Below, piece after piece: positions 24,100-36,425 of a DNA stretch of 64,000 bases. Each line of letters opens with the position of its first letter. Within the stretch, counting starts at the first letter, position 1. Position numbers and translations under genes: made by a program. The stretch comes from Trichostrongylus colubriformis. Lineage: Eukaryota > Nematoda > Chromadorea > Rhabditida > Trichostrongylidae. The notes beneath the pieces are model-generated. The model was given only the letters and a program-made list of their open reading frames with translations. It made no database searches and was not told the origin of the DNA. Location of the stretch: contig OZ022256.1 of assembly GCA_963978905.1 (NCBI GenBank), positions 52,314,001 to 52,378,000 on the forward strand, given 5' to 3'.

Positions 24100-24240
24100 C
24101 AAGGATGCTGAGTTACGGGCAAAAGCTTCGATGTTGGACGAGACTCGAATCCATAATTCATGCTCACTTGCAAAAGCATGAAGTGCGGGTTCGAGTCCAG
24201 TCCGACACCGAAGCTTTTGCCCGTAACTCAGCATCCTTGT
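24100..24240. repeat. 140-bp palindrome made of two inverted SINE fragments
   Basis: CAAGGATGCTGAGTTACGGG and the following bases at 24100-24162 are repeated in inverse at 24175-24239, with about a 12-base centre. Over the first 40 positions of the arms there are only about two mismatches. Both arms are family 2 SINE sequence; only the right arm continues into the SINE 3' end. Confidence 0.85.
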
Positions 24241-24290
24241 AGTAAATTTCGCATCGCGGGTTGCGGCGATAATCAGCCTATCTTAAATCA
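24163..24290 (+). mobile_element. tRNA-derived SINE (family 2)
   Basis: Contains the box B-like GGGTTCGAGTCC, then GAAGCTTTTGCCCGTAACTC, AGCATCCTTGT and GGTTGCGGCGATAATCAGCC. Its first part is also half of a palindrome with 24100-24162. Confidence 0.65.
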
Positions 24291-24819
24291 AAAAAATCTG
24301 AAGACTTCGTTCTGCACAATAGCCGGAAAGAAAATGTTTTCTTACTGCTAATGCACACAACATGTCCATCCAAACGCGTCGTATTTCAAAATAAACAGCT
24401 CATTTTTTCTTTTGATGGACTCGGCATTAGATTGCGTCAGTACTTTTGCGCAGTAACGTTGATCTCAATTTTTAAGAGTGACAAGGAACGCGTTTTTGGT
24501 TCCAACGGAGTTGAAATTGGTTGTATGTCAACGAATGTGGTTATGGTATACCAATTTTACATCCTGACATTACAATCTTGAGGGTTCTGTAAATTGTCGT
24601 AAGTAGTGGAAATATTAAGCTATTTAGAAAATTAGTATGAAATCACTGCTTCACTTCGTTATTCATTATTTCAATATAGTTCTAGCGAGAAGTGGACTTA
24701 TATCGTTCAAGAAACACACTGCGCACTCTACAAGGATTGTTTCCAGACAAGTCTATTTACATTCATTGCCTTCTTTTACACATTTTTAATAAATATTTCC
24801 AACTACGGCAAAGTGAGAC

Positions 24820-25228
24820 AGTGGCAGGTGGAGCAGGTTTCCCCACCCCTACGGTTAGGGATCCCGCATTCATTGAACACCTACGTCCTCGAAGTCCGCA
24901 CCAGTCCGCAATTTTGAAAATTCAAGGTATTCAAAAACCTCGAAAAGGAAAAGAATTTGAAACACTGGCTCGAACACCGGTCTGCTTGAGTCACTTTTTA
25001 GGTGAAACACTCATTAAAACCTTCTAAGCCTCAGCCCTTGAGCTGCTTTCTGCTCCAAGGAGCCATTCACCTAATGCTTCCCCAGAAAAGTTGAATTTCT
25101 TTGCTACTTGTTTTCCTTTATTCGTTTTTCGTTTCTTTGTTCTTTTTATCTTTTTTTATTTGGAGCATTCTTCTCGTTGATACTCCGCCTTGGTAACGGC
25201 ATGTCGCCTGACATATCAAATAAATAAA
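24820..25228 (+). mobile_element. Truncated non-LTR element or SINE 3' end
   Basis: The stretch ends CGGCATGTCGCCTGACATAT followed by an AAATAAATAAAT tail, which looks like a LINE/SINE 3' terminus. Upstream bases include a GC-rich segment with GGTTAGGGATCCCGC and CTCGAACACC. The 5' limit is a guess. Confidence 0.35.
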
Positions 25229-25855
25229 TCGTCGAATGATTCTGAGTCGAAGCAATACATGGCGCAAGCCGAAAAAAAGTTCGTAAAGCATAGTATCGAC
25301 TTCTCATCCCTTCAGAAGAATAAATTCAACAAAAATACCAGCAAGCCTTGGAAATGGCCGCAGTGATACCCCTTTTCTATGAAACTGTTGGCAAGTAGCC
25401 GCTTGTCTATTACCTGTTGTGAAATGTACACAAATAAAAATGGATCCGTAATTAAATAAATTAACAAATAAACAATGAGAAAATGAAACGGGAAAATTAG
25501 CACCGGAGGCGGAGAACATGCAAGTGAAAAAGGGACCATGATGTGGAAATAAACGCTGAATGGTGGTCAACGCGTGTGCTCGGCGATCGTTCGTAAACGT
25601 TCGTCATTCTCGTCGAGCGCTGTCGTGAACGACAGTAGCCGATTAATCGTCCGTGCGCTAGTAATTGCTTAAGTACACTAGAAGGACCACGAACAACGGT
25701 GTGAACCGTGGGCCGAGGTCATCCCTGACCATCCAGCGAACATTTGACACAAAATTTAGGCACCATTCGGAACCATTGCCTACGAGATCAGTCTTGAAGA
25801 AGATTTCAAGACCAAGAATACCATTTTACTTAAAAAAAGAAGAAGCATAAAAGTG

Positions 25856-25975
25856 TGGAGCGCACGTCAGAGGGTTCAAGCCTCGTCTGAGACCGAGATG
25901 AGTTTTGCCCATAAATTGGCGCATCCTTTAAACAATTTTCGCGTGGCAGGCTGCGGTGAAAACTAAAATATTGAA
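25856..25975 (+). mobile_element. tRNA-derived SINE (family 2), diverged copy
   Basis: GAGGGTTCAAGCCTCGTC (box B-like), GAGTTTTGCCCATAA, GCATCC and GGCTGCGGTGAAAACTAAAA follow in the same order as in the other family 2 copies. Confidence 0.55.
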
Positions 25976-26005
25976 AATATTTAGTGCATCCTTTTACTGT
26001 TACAG

Positions 26006-26286
26006 ACCGGAGGTGGTGTAGTGACAGGTGGCGCGCACATCTTTCTCATGGTGAGGAAATCGAACCCTACATCAACGCCCACCCAGGCCAACCGAGCTTT
26101 CCATTCCTCCGCGGTCAGTGAATTGGTTCGAGACTAGTGTGGGAGGATAAAAGCACTGAATTAAACACCGGCTGGCCCCCGCAAGTCATTGTATAGGCCA
26201 AATCGCAATCACCTGCCACCACGATTTTGAATGGAACTAGATTGCGCGGCGCATCCCGCAGAAGGGATTGATTAATGCCAACAACT
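26006..26286 (+). mobile_element. tRNA-derived SINE (family 1), second full copy
   Basis: It aligns over its whole length with 5992-6270: GGAGGTGGTGTAGTGACAGG at the head, GGGAGGATAAAAGCACTGA in the body, GCAAGTCATTGTATAGGCC, and GGCGCATCCCGCAGAAGGGA at the tail. The box B-like region is more diverged (GAAATCGAACCC). It sits just downstream of a family 2 SINE. Confidence 0.8.
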
Positions 26287-26289
26287 TAA

Positions 26290-28200
26290 TCGTTTTATCC
26301 TTTACTGCAACGATGGTGTTGGAGAGAACCGATAGCCAGGTCTAGAGACAAAAGCAACGGAGGCTGTTCACAAGTCCCGCCCACCAATAAGTCACCCCAC
26401 CACAAACCAGTCCATAGTAGAATTTTCAAAACTAATTTATCTCATAAGGCAGGCATACATATATTGAAGCATAATCTTTGGGACATCAATGCATGAAAGC
26501 ATGTAAGATTTCCACGTTTCCAAAAAAACCTCTGAATAGGCAATTGCAAACTTCAGGAGCTATGGGGAATTCGTCCATCAGCAAACCTTGGAGTCTCCTA
26601 AAAACTCTTCCACCGTCGAAATATTAGCTATGGATTGGAAGAGGGGGGACAAGGGTCGTGTTTCAAGAAAGTTTGGAATTAATAGAAAGTTTGGGATAAT
26701 CTCTTTACTATTAAATTTCCAATTTTTTACTTATGTTATTATTTTTTGAAGTAGGGTTGCATCGTTACAATTTTGATTATTTAGGGTAACAAATAGAATG
26801 TGTGGATGGACTTCGATATAATTTTGTTACGTGAGGATTAAGATTAATGTCAAAGTGTGAGGACTTACTAAGCGTGCTGCAGTCCTGCATTCTCATGTAG
26901 GAGTAGCAGCCACTTCAAGGAAAAAGGACTTACTCGTGCGAAAAGGACCTACGCTAAAGTAAGATAAGTTACAACAACATTTGGGATTCCCTAGAACGAG
27001 AATTCGCGTCGTCGCTTCCGGCGTGCAGCGCGATCGATGCGAGTTAGAGGTGTCGTATTAGTTTGATCCCGAAGCGATGAGCGTGACCTACACCCTATTT
27101 CAGATGTAATCACTGTAAGACTCAACTAATACGGTGCCCCAGCTCGCACAAGTCGCATCGCGCATCACCCGCGATCACGCAGATTTTCTTTTCTAAGTGC
27201 CCTCACTCTCTAAAGTTCCAGTAGTGAAAGTAGGATAAGAGATGGTTTAGCCGGTTTCCACGTGAAGGTATGAGGTAAAAACTCGTCCAAGCATGCAGCT
27301 TCTTTCAAGTGATCTCGCACGTCCTCTGGTAGAATGTGCGAGCCTTCTATCATCAATTTTGACTGTTTCTTTTGTTCTTTTTTCCTTACTGTTCAGCAAC
27401 GTGAGTGCGCTAGCCCCGATATCCAGGCTATCGTATAATATGATTTTAGAAGGCAAGTTTTAGGTCGAGATAAGTGGTTAAAAAAGATGGGGCATGAAAC
27501 TCAGTTTCAATGTTAACATTGATTGAAAATGTTATGTCAACTGTTATTTGAATAAGGGAAAATAAATAGATCGATAGCAAATATTTAGTAGTGATTTACA
27601 GTGGCCAATAATTATGACAATAATAGATGATAAAGTACGTGAAATTTCGAAATTGACAAAACAAAAAATTAGTGACTATTTTAGTTTCACTACATAATCA
27701 TGCCAGTATATTTTATAAGAGTTCCGCATTCCATTATTTCACAAAATCATCTATGAGAAACCAAAGCATTATACAACTTAAGTCAGAACCGGGTCATCGA
27801 AAAAATCCCGGAAAAATCAAAATTCTGGTCGAATTGAAAGGTTAAATTCTCGAAAAATCATTCAAATTATTATCAAGAAATCATGTAAAGTCGTACGGTT
27901 AAGACTGTATATTCTGAACAGGGCACGACTACTACTGGAAAGCATACACATGAATAATGGAGGTGGAGCAAGCTCTGAGGTGTCTGAACGGAACGGAGAG
28001 AGCGGTTGAGCATGACCACCTACGTTCTTAGAGCACAAATTCACGAAAAAAAAGCCTGTAAAAGGGGTGGAGGGAGCGATGAGACGACTGAATAGGAGAG
28101 CGGATGGGGCCGAACAGGTCACGAAAAAGTCAGTTGAACGGTTGAAATGGGAGGGAAGTACATCGAGTCGTTGTAGCGGTGGGCTAACGGGGTTACACCT
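26290..28200. other. No gene recognised; weak inverted pair at 27.0-27.2 kb
   Basis: GCGATCGATGCGAGTT..CGTATTAGTT (27030-27065) is loosely inverted at 27125-27175 (AACTAATACGG, then GCACAAGTCGCATCGCGC). This may be an old MITE of about 170 bp. Confidence 0.35.
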
Positions 28201-28206
28201 GCGTAA

Positions 28207-28379
28207 GGTCGCGTTCATACTTCGCGGTGCCGCAGCACGGCGTGACCGTGCGTCTCTGTGTCTCCGCCTGTGCCACTCTATCTCGTTGCCTACGTCATCT
28301 CTGCACCTCCCCCGTGCCACTCTGCCTCGTTGTCTTTGAAAGCAGCCACCCCATGCACGTGCAAAGTATGAATGTCGCC
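28207..28379. mobile_element. PIF/Harbinger-like MITE (173 bp), TAA duplication
   Basis: GGTCGCGTTCATACTT at the left and AAGTATGAATGTCGCC at the right are inverse, flanked by TAA at 28204-28206 and 28380-28382. The three-base TAA duplication and GG..GCGTTC start resemble PIF/Harbinger ends. A second copy lies at 45760-45930. Confidence 0.75.
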
Positions 28380-29344
28380 TAAGATTGATAGAACTAGAGT
28401 AAAACAGCGCTCGAACTACAAACGCTGGAAATTGAACTGGTTAACTTTAAAACTGCATATACATATAGGCAAGAAAGAGGCTCCACTACTGTATTTATGC
28501 CCATAAACTTCCTTAAAATCCAATTGGGCTGTTCCATTATGGGATGAAATCTGGGAGAGCTTCTTGACAGGATGACGTGAAGTACGATGTTTTGTCCGTG
28601 TTGCACACACAACACGCAAACCTACGCCTATTCGTGAGATCGCAGAACGTTGAAATGTAGTTGAAGCTTCCGCCAAAAATCCAACCCAACCCTGCAATCA
28701 CGGTTGGGGTTAGGGTGATCACACAGGGTAGCAGGTAGCTTGACGCCATGGTCAGGCATCGATAATGCTCGAGGGATGATATGATGGATGGGTTAAGGGG
28801 GAGGGGCGGCAAACCGGAAACCGATTACGCCAACATCGTAGCTGAAACTGAAAACTGTCTCTCAGAAGGCGAGATCGGTATCTCTATGATGATTAACGCG
28901 TTGACGCTTTGTGTTTCTCGTTGGCGATGGAATGACAGCGACTGGCACGAGCCGACCAGTTAGTTACTTCTCGCTAACTGCAGAATGCTTCCTTCAATGG
29001 CTGCTAATTGCACAATATATTACGCCGATCTGTGAGATAACGTAATAACCAGTTTGAAGGCCACGACAGCCGGCAGAACATATAAAAAACCTCACGAGAA
29101 AGCATTTGAAAAAAAACACAAAAAACAGGAATTAGGACAGAAGGAGCCACCTAAGTGTGTGTAATGAAGGAGCGATAGTGGGGCCTTATTCGTGTCATTT
29201 GAAGCCAGAGGGCCTTATTCTGAAAAAACAACCGAAGAGGTGTCGCGATAATGAAGATCAAGATTTAAAAAGCACGATTGAGGTTATAGGAAATAGCTTT
29301 TCGAGGAAGATAAAGGATGAAGCTTTTGGGTTCATTCATCTGCT

Positions 29345-30070
29345 TTGTGGGATGCGCCATGCATTTCAGTTCTATTCAAAATCATGGTAGCAAGTCAATT
29401 CGATTTGGCTTATATGTATTGGGTTGAGGAATAAGTCCCCGCGGTTTTTTTCAACCCCGTTTTTTACAATGTTGCCATCATTTTTTGACAAAGTTTATAT
29501 ATGTTTTCGATAGAGCTTTTTTTGCTCTACAGAATGCTACTATTTGTTTTTCGATTACTTCCACTACCTAATATTTATGAGGTTTGCAAATGAAGTAAGC
29601 TGAAAGCAAAAAGGTAGCACTTGCGCACCTCATCTTCCTCGTCTGCCATCGAGACCAAAATATGAATGTATAAACGTTTCGATAGAGCTTGGAAAGCTCT
29701 ATCGAAACGTATATACATTCATTTTTTGGTCTCGATGGCAGACGAGGAAGATGAGGTGCGCAAGTGCTAACTTTTTGCTTTCAGCTTACTTCATTTGCAA
29801 ACCTCATAAATATTAGGTAGTGGAAGTAATCGAAAAACAAATAGCAGCATTCTGTAGAGCAAAAAAAGCTCTATCGAAAACATATATAAACTTTGTCAAA
29901 AAATGATAGCAACATTGTAAAAAACGGGGTTGAAAAAAACCGCGGGGACTTTTTCCTCAACCCAATACAATGAGTCGCGCGGCCAACCAAAGCGTGGGAG
30001 GGCAATGCGGGATTTGATCCCAGCACCATGAGAATGGGAGCGCACACCACCTGTCACTACACCTCTTCTG
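29345..30070 (-). mobile_element. tRNA-derived SINE (family 1), interrupted by foldback element
   Basis: On the minus strand, the tRNA-like head lies at about 29995-30066 (GGTGTAGTGACAGGTGG and GGGATCAAATCCCGC). The body continues to 29966, is broken by the 547-bp palindrome, and resumes at 29418 with ATATAAGCCAAATCG and TGCATGGCGCATCCCAC down to about 29345. It is internally shortened relative to the copies at 5992 and 26006. Confidence 0.8.
29419..29965. mobile_element. 547-bp near-perfect palindromic (foldback) transposon
   Basis: The two arms of about 270 bp are inverted copies of each other with only a few mismatches, and meet near 29692 (AGAGCTTGGAAAGCTCT). The ends read TTGGGTTGAGGAA and TTCCTCAACCCAA and are flanked by TA (29417-29418 and 29966-29967), pointing to a mariner-related MITE. 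It has no coding capacity. It is inserted in a SINE whose two halves flank it. A transcript would fold into a long perfect-looking hairpin. Confidence 0.92.
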
Positions 30071-30079
30071 TCCACGGAT

Positions 30080-32670
30080 TCTTTACGCCAAAAAATGTCG
30101 AGGTACTCTATGTGCAGGTTGAATTTCTAGAGAGAATTAATAATGAAAAATATACAATAAAGTTTAGAAAATTCTGGAACGAACGAAGCCAAATCTGTCT
30201 TTCCGTGTTGTGCGAAAGAGCCTAACAATATCAGCGACTTCCGTAGACAGTTCCACTCGTTTCGGAGCCGCGAGAGACTGAACCGGAAGCAAGGAATACG
30301 GAAAACCGGCACTTATCAATGTGCTACGAACAATACGCTCAATTAGCAAAAAGCGCTGTAGTTTTTAACGGTTTTTGCATGCATTCAAAACAGAATTGAG
30401 GCGGTTCTCGATCTCACTACAGTGCGCCACGTATGCGAATTATATTGGAAACCATGGAGGCATTTGAAAGGTGAGGAGTGTACGTCGGTCTTGATATCAT
30501 TTACGATGAGCACCTCTGGACTAATGCGTCTGACCTGACTGAACCCACAGGACTTCTAATGACCATCGTGATGACCACCTCCTCACAATGTAAAGGCGCT
30601 GCTTGTCTCTTGAGCCGGAAGAATCCACTAGGCTACTTTGGCTAGCGACATGGACGGCGCAGGCTCTACTGAGCACCCATTTGAGGCTTGCGACGATTGG
30701 GACGACAGTTGACAGAAAATATTTGTGAGATCGGTGTAAAGTGGAAAATATGGAAATTTAAAATTGGTCTGAGAGCGATCCTATTTCGAAGGCTATTCGG
30801 CTGCCGTCTTTTTTAGCCACTGCGCCATTTGCTTTTTAAAACAGCCAAAAAAAATCGATGGGTTTTCGTCGAGAGTGAATTCCATAGAGAGAGGATGCTC
30901 ACCTCCTATCAAGAACGGAGACCTCCCATAGGTCTTAGTTAGCTATCCCACTAGCCAGGATCTCGAAGAGTGGGCAAAACTGTCCACTAGCGGTATTGAG
31001 CCTGTTTCCAGGAATTCCCAGCCGGGGAAGTTTTGACGATAGTACCACGGAATAACACGGATCTGTTCCCATGTCACCGAGTAAACGGTTCGGTGGTGAG
31101 AATGACATTTGTGATGACAAGGTATCGTCGCGCGTCATGTGTCTGTACGCATTCTCGAGCGCGTGGATGACCCGGTCCACCTTACAACTATACCTTTTAT
31201 GGGCCCATATACATATAGGGGGAACAGGCAAACAGTCACATTGGTGCGACATGCTATAAAGTGCAGATATGAATCGTGGCTGAAGACATTCATACCAAGA
31301 ACTGACGTCGTGTAGAAGTCGTTGCCCGAGTTTCAGCTCATCAAGACACCATTACAACATCAAAAACCACCCTAGGTCACGTTTCATATCGCTATCCTCC
31401 TCTATACCGCCGTCCTGGAATGTGCATGCATGAAATTGCATTTCTGAACATTACCTCGCAAATTCTACGGGTATTACTCAATCACAAGAGCGCATCGGAA
31501 TGGGAGCGGATTTAAATAAAAAGGAAAGTGACAAATCTCAGGGATATCCATGGATTTAATGAAAAAGGAGTTCAGACTTCAAATTCTGGCTCTGCTCAGG
31601 ATGCATTGGATACGCCATGAGTTCGTCTACTACCAAGAGTCCTACACATACAATACTCCTCCCCCAAGTCTCAAAAATTATAGCATAGAACGCGGATCCA
31701 CTTCTTCTTCGCTGTAACTCTATTTCTAAGTTAATTTTCATATAAAGGTGTATACCACCGAACTCACCTCGTCAAGCTCTACTACATAGTTACTTCAAGA
31801 ACTGGGGAACCGTCAAGGTTTTGACTACAACACTACGTCAAACTACCAATGGGCACTCATCAACGAGCCACGCTCACCGTAATTGAAAAAAAGGAGGGGG
31901 GGGGGGGGTCGTGTCTAGTCTCCGTAGAGAGGAGGGGGGAGGGGGCGTACTGAAGCGGCTATTTTCCTCGACACCCGCGGGTGTCCTGAAGATAGCTTCA
32001 GAAAGTAGAATTTCCTAATTTCGATTAATTCAATCCCTCGAAGAGCACTCATCTATGAGTCACGCTCGCTGTAACTAAAACCGACAGGCAAATGCGTTCA
32101 CTGATAGTAAAGTAAGTCACCAAACAAACATAGACAGCACTATGAGCTATGAAACTGAAAGGTGGACTAATACGGTCAAAGCTGCATAAAGCTGAATTGA
32201 TTGGTCATCAGTGGGAGCGTGATAATAGGAATTCATTTTGTCAAGTACCACGATATATTTGAAGAACAAATCTGCTTTGCTACTTGATCAAATCCCTGCC
32301 AAAATAAGGGACATTCCTCTACAATCGTGAAAAGCCAGTTTACAAATTTGACGATCCATTCAAGTTACGAAATTGACGACGAAAAGGGTGAACGGTAAAG
32401 ATAGGGCTGTTTTAATGAACGATCGTCAAAGTTCAATGTGCAGCTGGTCATCACCAAGCAAAATCACTCCTTTCAGAGGATTTTAGTGGTCACGCTGAAA
32501 GCCATAAAACCTACAGAAAAATGCAAATGTCCTTGCACAGAAGACCTTCAAAATATTCGAATTTAACAAAAAGGATAGTAAAAATAGGAAAGGTAGGCCC
32601 AAGACTGATATTTCATCAGGAGAATAATCAATAATTGCTCGTGATAGGCCTGATTATAGCATGACACTGA
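30080..32670. other. No gene recognised
   Basis: Only short frames and the G-run cluster at 31.9 kb. No splice-bounded coding segment stands out. Confidence 0.45.
31891..31946. repeat. G-run cluster
   Basis: A run of about 13 consecutive G after GGA, then GGAGGGGGGAGGGGG about 25 bases on. Several G tracts close together could form a quadruplex. Confidence 0.7.
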
Positions 32671-32675
32671 TCCTC

Positions 32676-32708
32676 TCACAGAATGCGCCATGCATTTGAA
32701 TTCGTACA
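32676..32708 (-). repeat. SINE-tail-like motif
   Basis: Minus strand reads TTCAAATGCATGGCGCATTC, as in other relics. Confidence 0.45.
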
Positions 32709-32872
32709 TCAATGACTTGGTAATCCACTGTGTCCGTCATGAACAGCGGCTTTGTTAATGTCATACTAATTGTGCTACTAAAGCGGTACTTAAAATTCAT
32801 TTGCTAGTAAAGTTAACTCGTCTAAATTTTCGCTATGACACTTCTTTGAGGCACTACACTTCTAAGAAGATC

Positions 32873-33195
32873 GTATTACGTATGCATGTGCCAGCTACAA
32901 GTTTCTATCATAATAAAGAAGGGTAGAACAAAAATAAGTATTTAATAATAAAGGGATCCACTAACTCTCAACACTCACAAACTACTGGGGAATTTCACTA
33001 ATAAAAATGTTAAATTAAAGTAATAAAATAGACTGGAAATCGAACATTATATGCATACGCTAGCTATAAAACTTCATCATAGAAAAAGAAGGAACAAAAA
33101 TAAGTTCATAGAAAAAATAAGATTCATCAACTCTCAACGCTCACGAACTACTTAGTTTTTTTTCACAAAAAATGTCCTTAAAATATTTTTATTAT
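32873..33195. repeat. Diverged tandem repeat, period about 171 bp
   Basis: Two units begin ACGTATGCATGTGCCAGCTA (32878) and TATATGCATACGCTAGCTAT (33049). They share GAACAAAAATAAGT and CAACTCTCAACGCTCACGAA-like sequence. A third start (TTATTATGCATGC) occurs near 33190. Possibly a satellite relic. Confidence 0.65.
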
Positions 33196-34936
33196 GCATG
33201 CTTGTGAGAGACAACGTCAACTTGAACCACAATTACTCGCAACTCTTTGCAACTTTTCCCCTATTTCGAGTCTGTTGGTTGTTACTTGTGGAGACCTAGA
33301 TATTATGTTAACAGCGGCCCTCTCTTCTATCCTACTGCTTCTAGCATTGAGCTTTCAGAAGCTTCCTGTAAACCTTCACGGATATTTTATGCTTGGCTGA
33401 GCAATGGTTGAAGCCAACTCAATTCGCAAAATCATTAAAGGAACCGGACGAGTTGGAAAAAAGAGGAAGATGGGAAGAAATGGTCGTTTTGAAACGAACA
33501 TACGAGGTTAAAAGCGATAATCGGTAGAGTAATGCGGATTCAAAAGCGCAACGTTGTAGTCTGTATTCACATTTTCCGCGCATCTTTCGAAAATCACCTT
33601 TCCGAGTTGCTTGCTGTCGAAAATGTCATTTGTTGTCTCGTAGGGTGTATCTCGTTCACCCACGATGATGTGAAATTAGTGAAATAACAAACAGTAGCAA
33701 TCAAGCGGAACAATTAATGGTAAAATAAGCTAAGTGTCGTGTGTGCAATGTCTGCGGCCAAACGAACTGTGAATGTTATGTTAGGTCTTACAGTAGGACA
33801 AAATTGCCACCTCCCGTTGTCTTTAAGAGTCTTTCAGGAGCTTGTATAGATACAAAAGCTCTACTAATTGTAAGAAGTACAGGATATAAAAAAAGGAGAA
33901 TACTTTGATGATATCGGATAGCTCTAATGAAACGTAATAGGTGAAACCAGGGTAATAGTAAAATTGAACTTCAAGAAATAACGGCTGCCATCCGAACTAC
34001 ATACTTGAGGCACGAGTGAGATCGCAATTAAACTCGACAGAATTACGTCTGATCAGGTTCTGAATGTGTTCCATACGATCGTGAATTGAATGTGTAGGGT
34101 AGACCGGCTGGTGGTGGGTCGCAATGACGGGGATGACGATGACGACTACGACGACGAACGAGTCTCGCTTTCGCCTTTTTTCTTCCCTCAACAAAAAATG
34201 ACGAAGATCCCGATCAATAATAGCCATATAAATACGTGCGCATAGACATTAATTATCCGCGACCATAGATGGAAGAAATAACTTTTATTTGTTCGAATAG
34301 AGGCGCTCTCTTCATGAATCGGAGTGGCGTTTGGGGAAAAGAGCAACAAAAAAAAGTTCGTCACTGAAAAATCAGCCATCTTCTGATGATGTGAATTCCG
34401 AGGTGAAGGTGATACAAGTGATTGATGCTAGTCGTTCCTACAGGAGTATAAAAATTGTGGACAACATAAGTTGTCCACTAGCGAGATAACTCGCCGGCAA
34501 TGAAACTCAGGTGACAAGAATTTAGTTGGCACGCGCATATCCCTTTTGTCTTTAAGGATCCAGTGATAACATGAAAGGTTTCTAAGTCTAGTTCAAGTCT
34601 GGTGAGGCTCATCCCTTAACTAGAAGCATGCTGGTGAACAAAATAGCCAGAAGCCCAACATCCGACACCCCTTGTGTGAGTGCAGTCCCGCCTATTATCT
34701 GTGGTTCAACTTTCCATATAGCCCGTTTTGTAGAGAATTCTCTCGGAGTGGCTGGGCCTTGAGATTATGACCCAAAATAAGCTAGCTCACATACGTGTAC
34801 TTCTGTTTGTACTTGAAAAACTGTAGTTGTGAATTTTGCTGCAGCTTTGGTGGAGCTATGTATTTGGCGGAATTACTTGGTGTATGTATGAGAGTCAGAA
34901 CGCGGATACATACATAGACAGATGGCTACTTATATA

Positions 34937-35010
34937 AAAGGAATCGTCCACGGAAAATTTAATTTTTCTCATACCCATATACTTACATATTTGCCTACTA
35001 AAGACGTCAC
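34937..35010 (+). mobile_element. Foldback MITE family copy 4 (one end only)
   Basis: AAAGGAATCGTCCACGGAAA followed by CATACCCATATACTTACATA and TTGCCTACTAAAG matches the left end of the family, and then similarity stops. A truncated copy. Confidence 0.7.
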
Positions 35011-36082
35011 AGGAGGTACAGCCATTAGAACTCAAGGAGCAACGACGCAACGGTCACATGGTCAGGGACGCAGAGTAAGAACAAGCGCAACATTGCGAAG
35101 ATCTCAACTGCGTTCTGCCCCCGACAGCTGTTCAAATGTTGTTCGGCGGGAATTCAACGAAGTTGTTCTTCTTCCGGTTTTTTGACATTTCTGCTCTGGA
35201 GCAGAAGGAATTTCGTACGCCGTTTAATGGACTGTAACAAATGAGGTAATTTTAAAAAGGACCATAATAATGGAATTCCTTCAATCATACATCAAAGCAC
35301 TAACATGTGGGCGGAATCATGTAGAAAGAAGGGGCGGGACTGGCTGCGACAGGGGATCACGTGATGAATAATTCACGGATTGATGGTGGGCACATCAACC
35401 TCTTAGCCGTGAAATAACAACTCAGCAACTTTTAAAGGATGGGGGCATGAAAGCGACCTATTAATGCGTGGAGCATCACTATGGGAGCCTGAAAGCAGTT
35501 TTCGGAGGAAAACTGTGCCAGTATGCAATGATTCATGCTCCACACGATTCTCAGAGGCCAACAGGCACGATTGAATGGTGCTATCATACGATCAGGGAGT
35601 AAATGCTTCAGACGAGATTGAAAGGACTCTTCGGCAGTCTTGGTTCTGAGAACCAGATCAGTCAGCTTTCAAAGTGCGTGACACGCTCAATTGGTGTTTT
35701 TGAGCTTTTTTTTCCAAACTCAAATGGGGTTGCTTGTCGTCTTTAATAGAGAGTTGTTCGGCAGGATTCGAAAGATGATGCGATTTGGATCTAATAATAT
35801 GATAGCTGTATGGACCTATGGTTTATCTCGGTAGATACGTTGCACGTAGAAAAAAAAGATGATGAGGAAAGCAGTTGAGCGAAGGCTGAACAGAAGTAGA
35901 CACAATCACCAATACGGACTATTGTTTCCCATAGAATATAGCGCCATTACTTTGATTCATAAATTTCCCACTCATAATACACTTTGAATCCGTTATTTCA
36001 CTATTTAATGCTATCTAATATATAACAATATAAATAACATTAGCGAAGCTCCTATAGCCTTCTACGCTGATTCAGATCTTTA

Positions 36083-36425
36083 TTATTTATTTATTTATTG
36101 ATTTATTGAGTTGTTTACATTCCATGTTGCGCCATACAACGAAAAAATAGAACTTGGAGCTCGCAAAACATTAGCTAGAAAACATTAGACTTGTAAAAGA
36201 AAAGAAAATAGCACAACATTAAAGAAGAGAAAATAGCACAACAAACTACTTTACATATACAAATCGCTTCGCACACAAAAACCCGGCATTGAGCGGAGGT
36301 GTGACAGAGGGAACAACAGAAATGTTCGAAACTTCTGAAGGAAGAACTGGGAAAGCCTAGAGAGTATACCATATTGGACGGGATTCATGATTAAATTGAA
36401 TAGCTAGAAAAAACAGATGTGAACA
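36083..36425 (-). mobile_element. Truncated minus-strand non-LTR element
   Basis: A minus-strand tail of AAATCAATAAATAAATAAAT at 36083-36110 follows about 300 bp of non-coding sequence, the usual appearance of a 5'-truncated LINE copy. No reverse transcriptase remains, and the 5' limit is uncertain. Confidence 0.3.

Noticed and set aside
24185..24202. GGGTTCGAGTCC as part of a tRNA gene
   Set aside because: Belongs to a SINE copy; no complete cloverleaf.
27862..28320. Minus-strand frame of 152 codons
   Set aside because: Runs into the PIF/Harbinger-like MITE and shows no domain; composition explains it.
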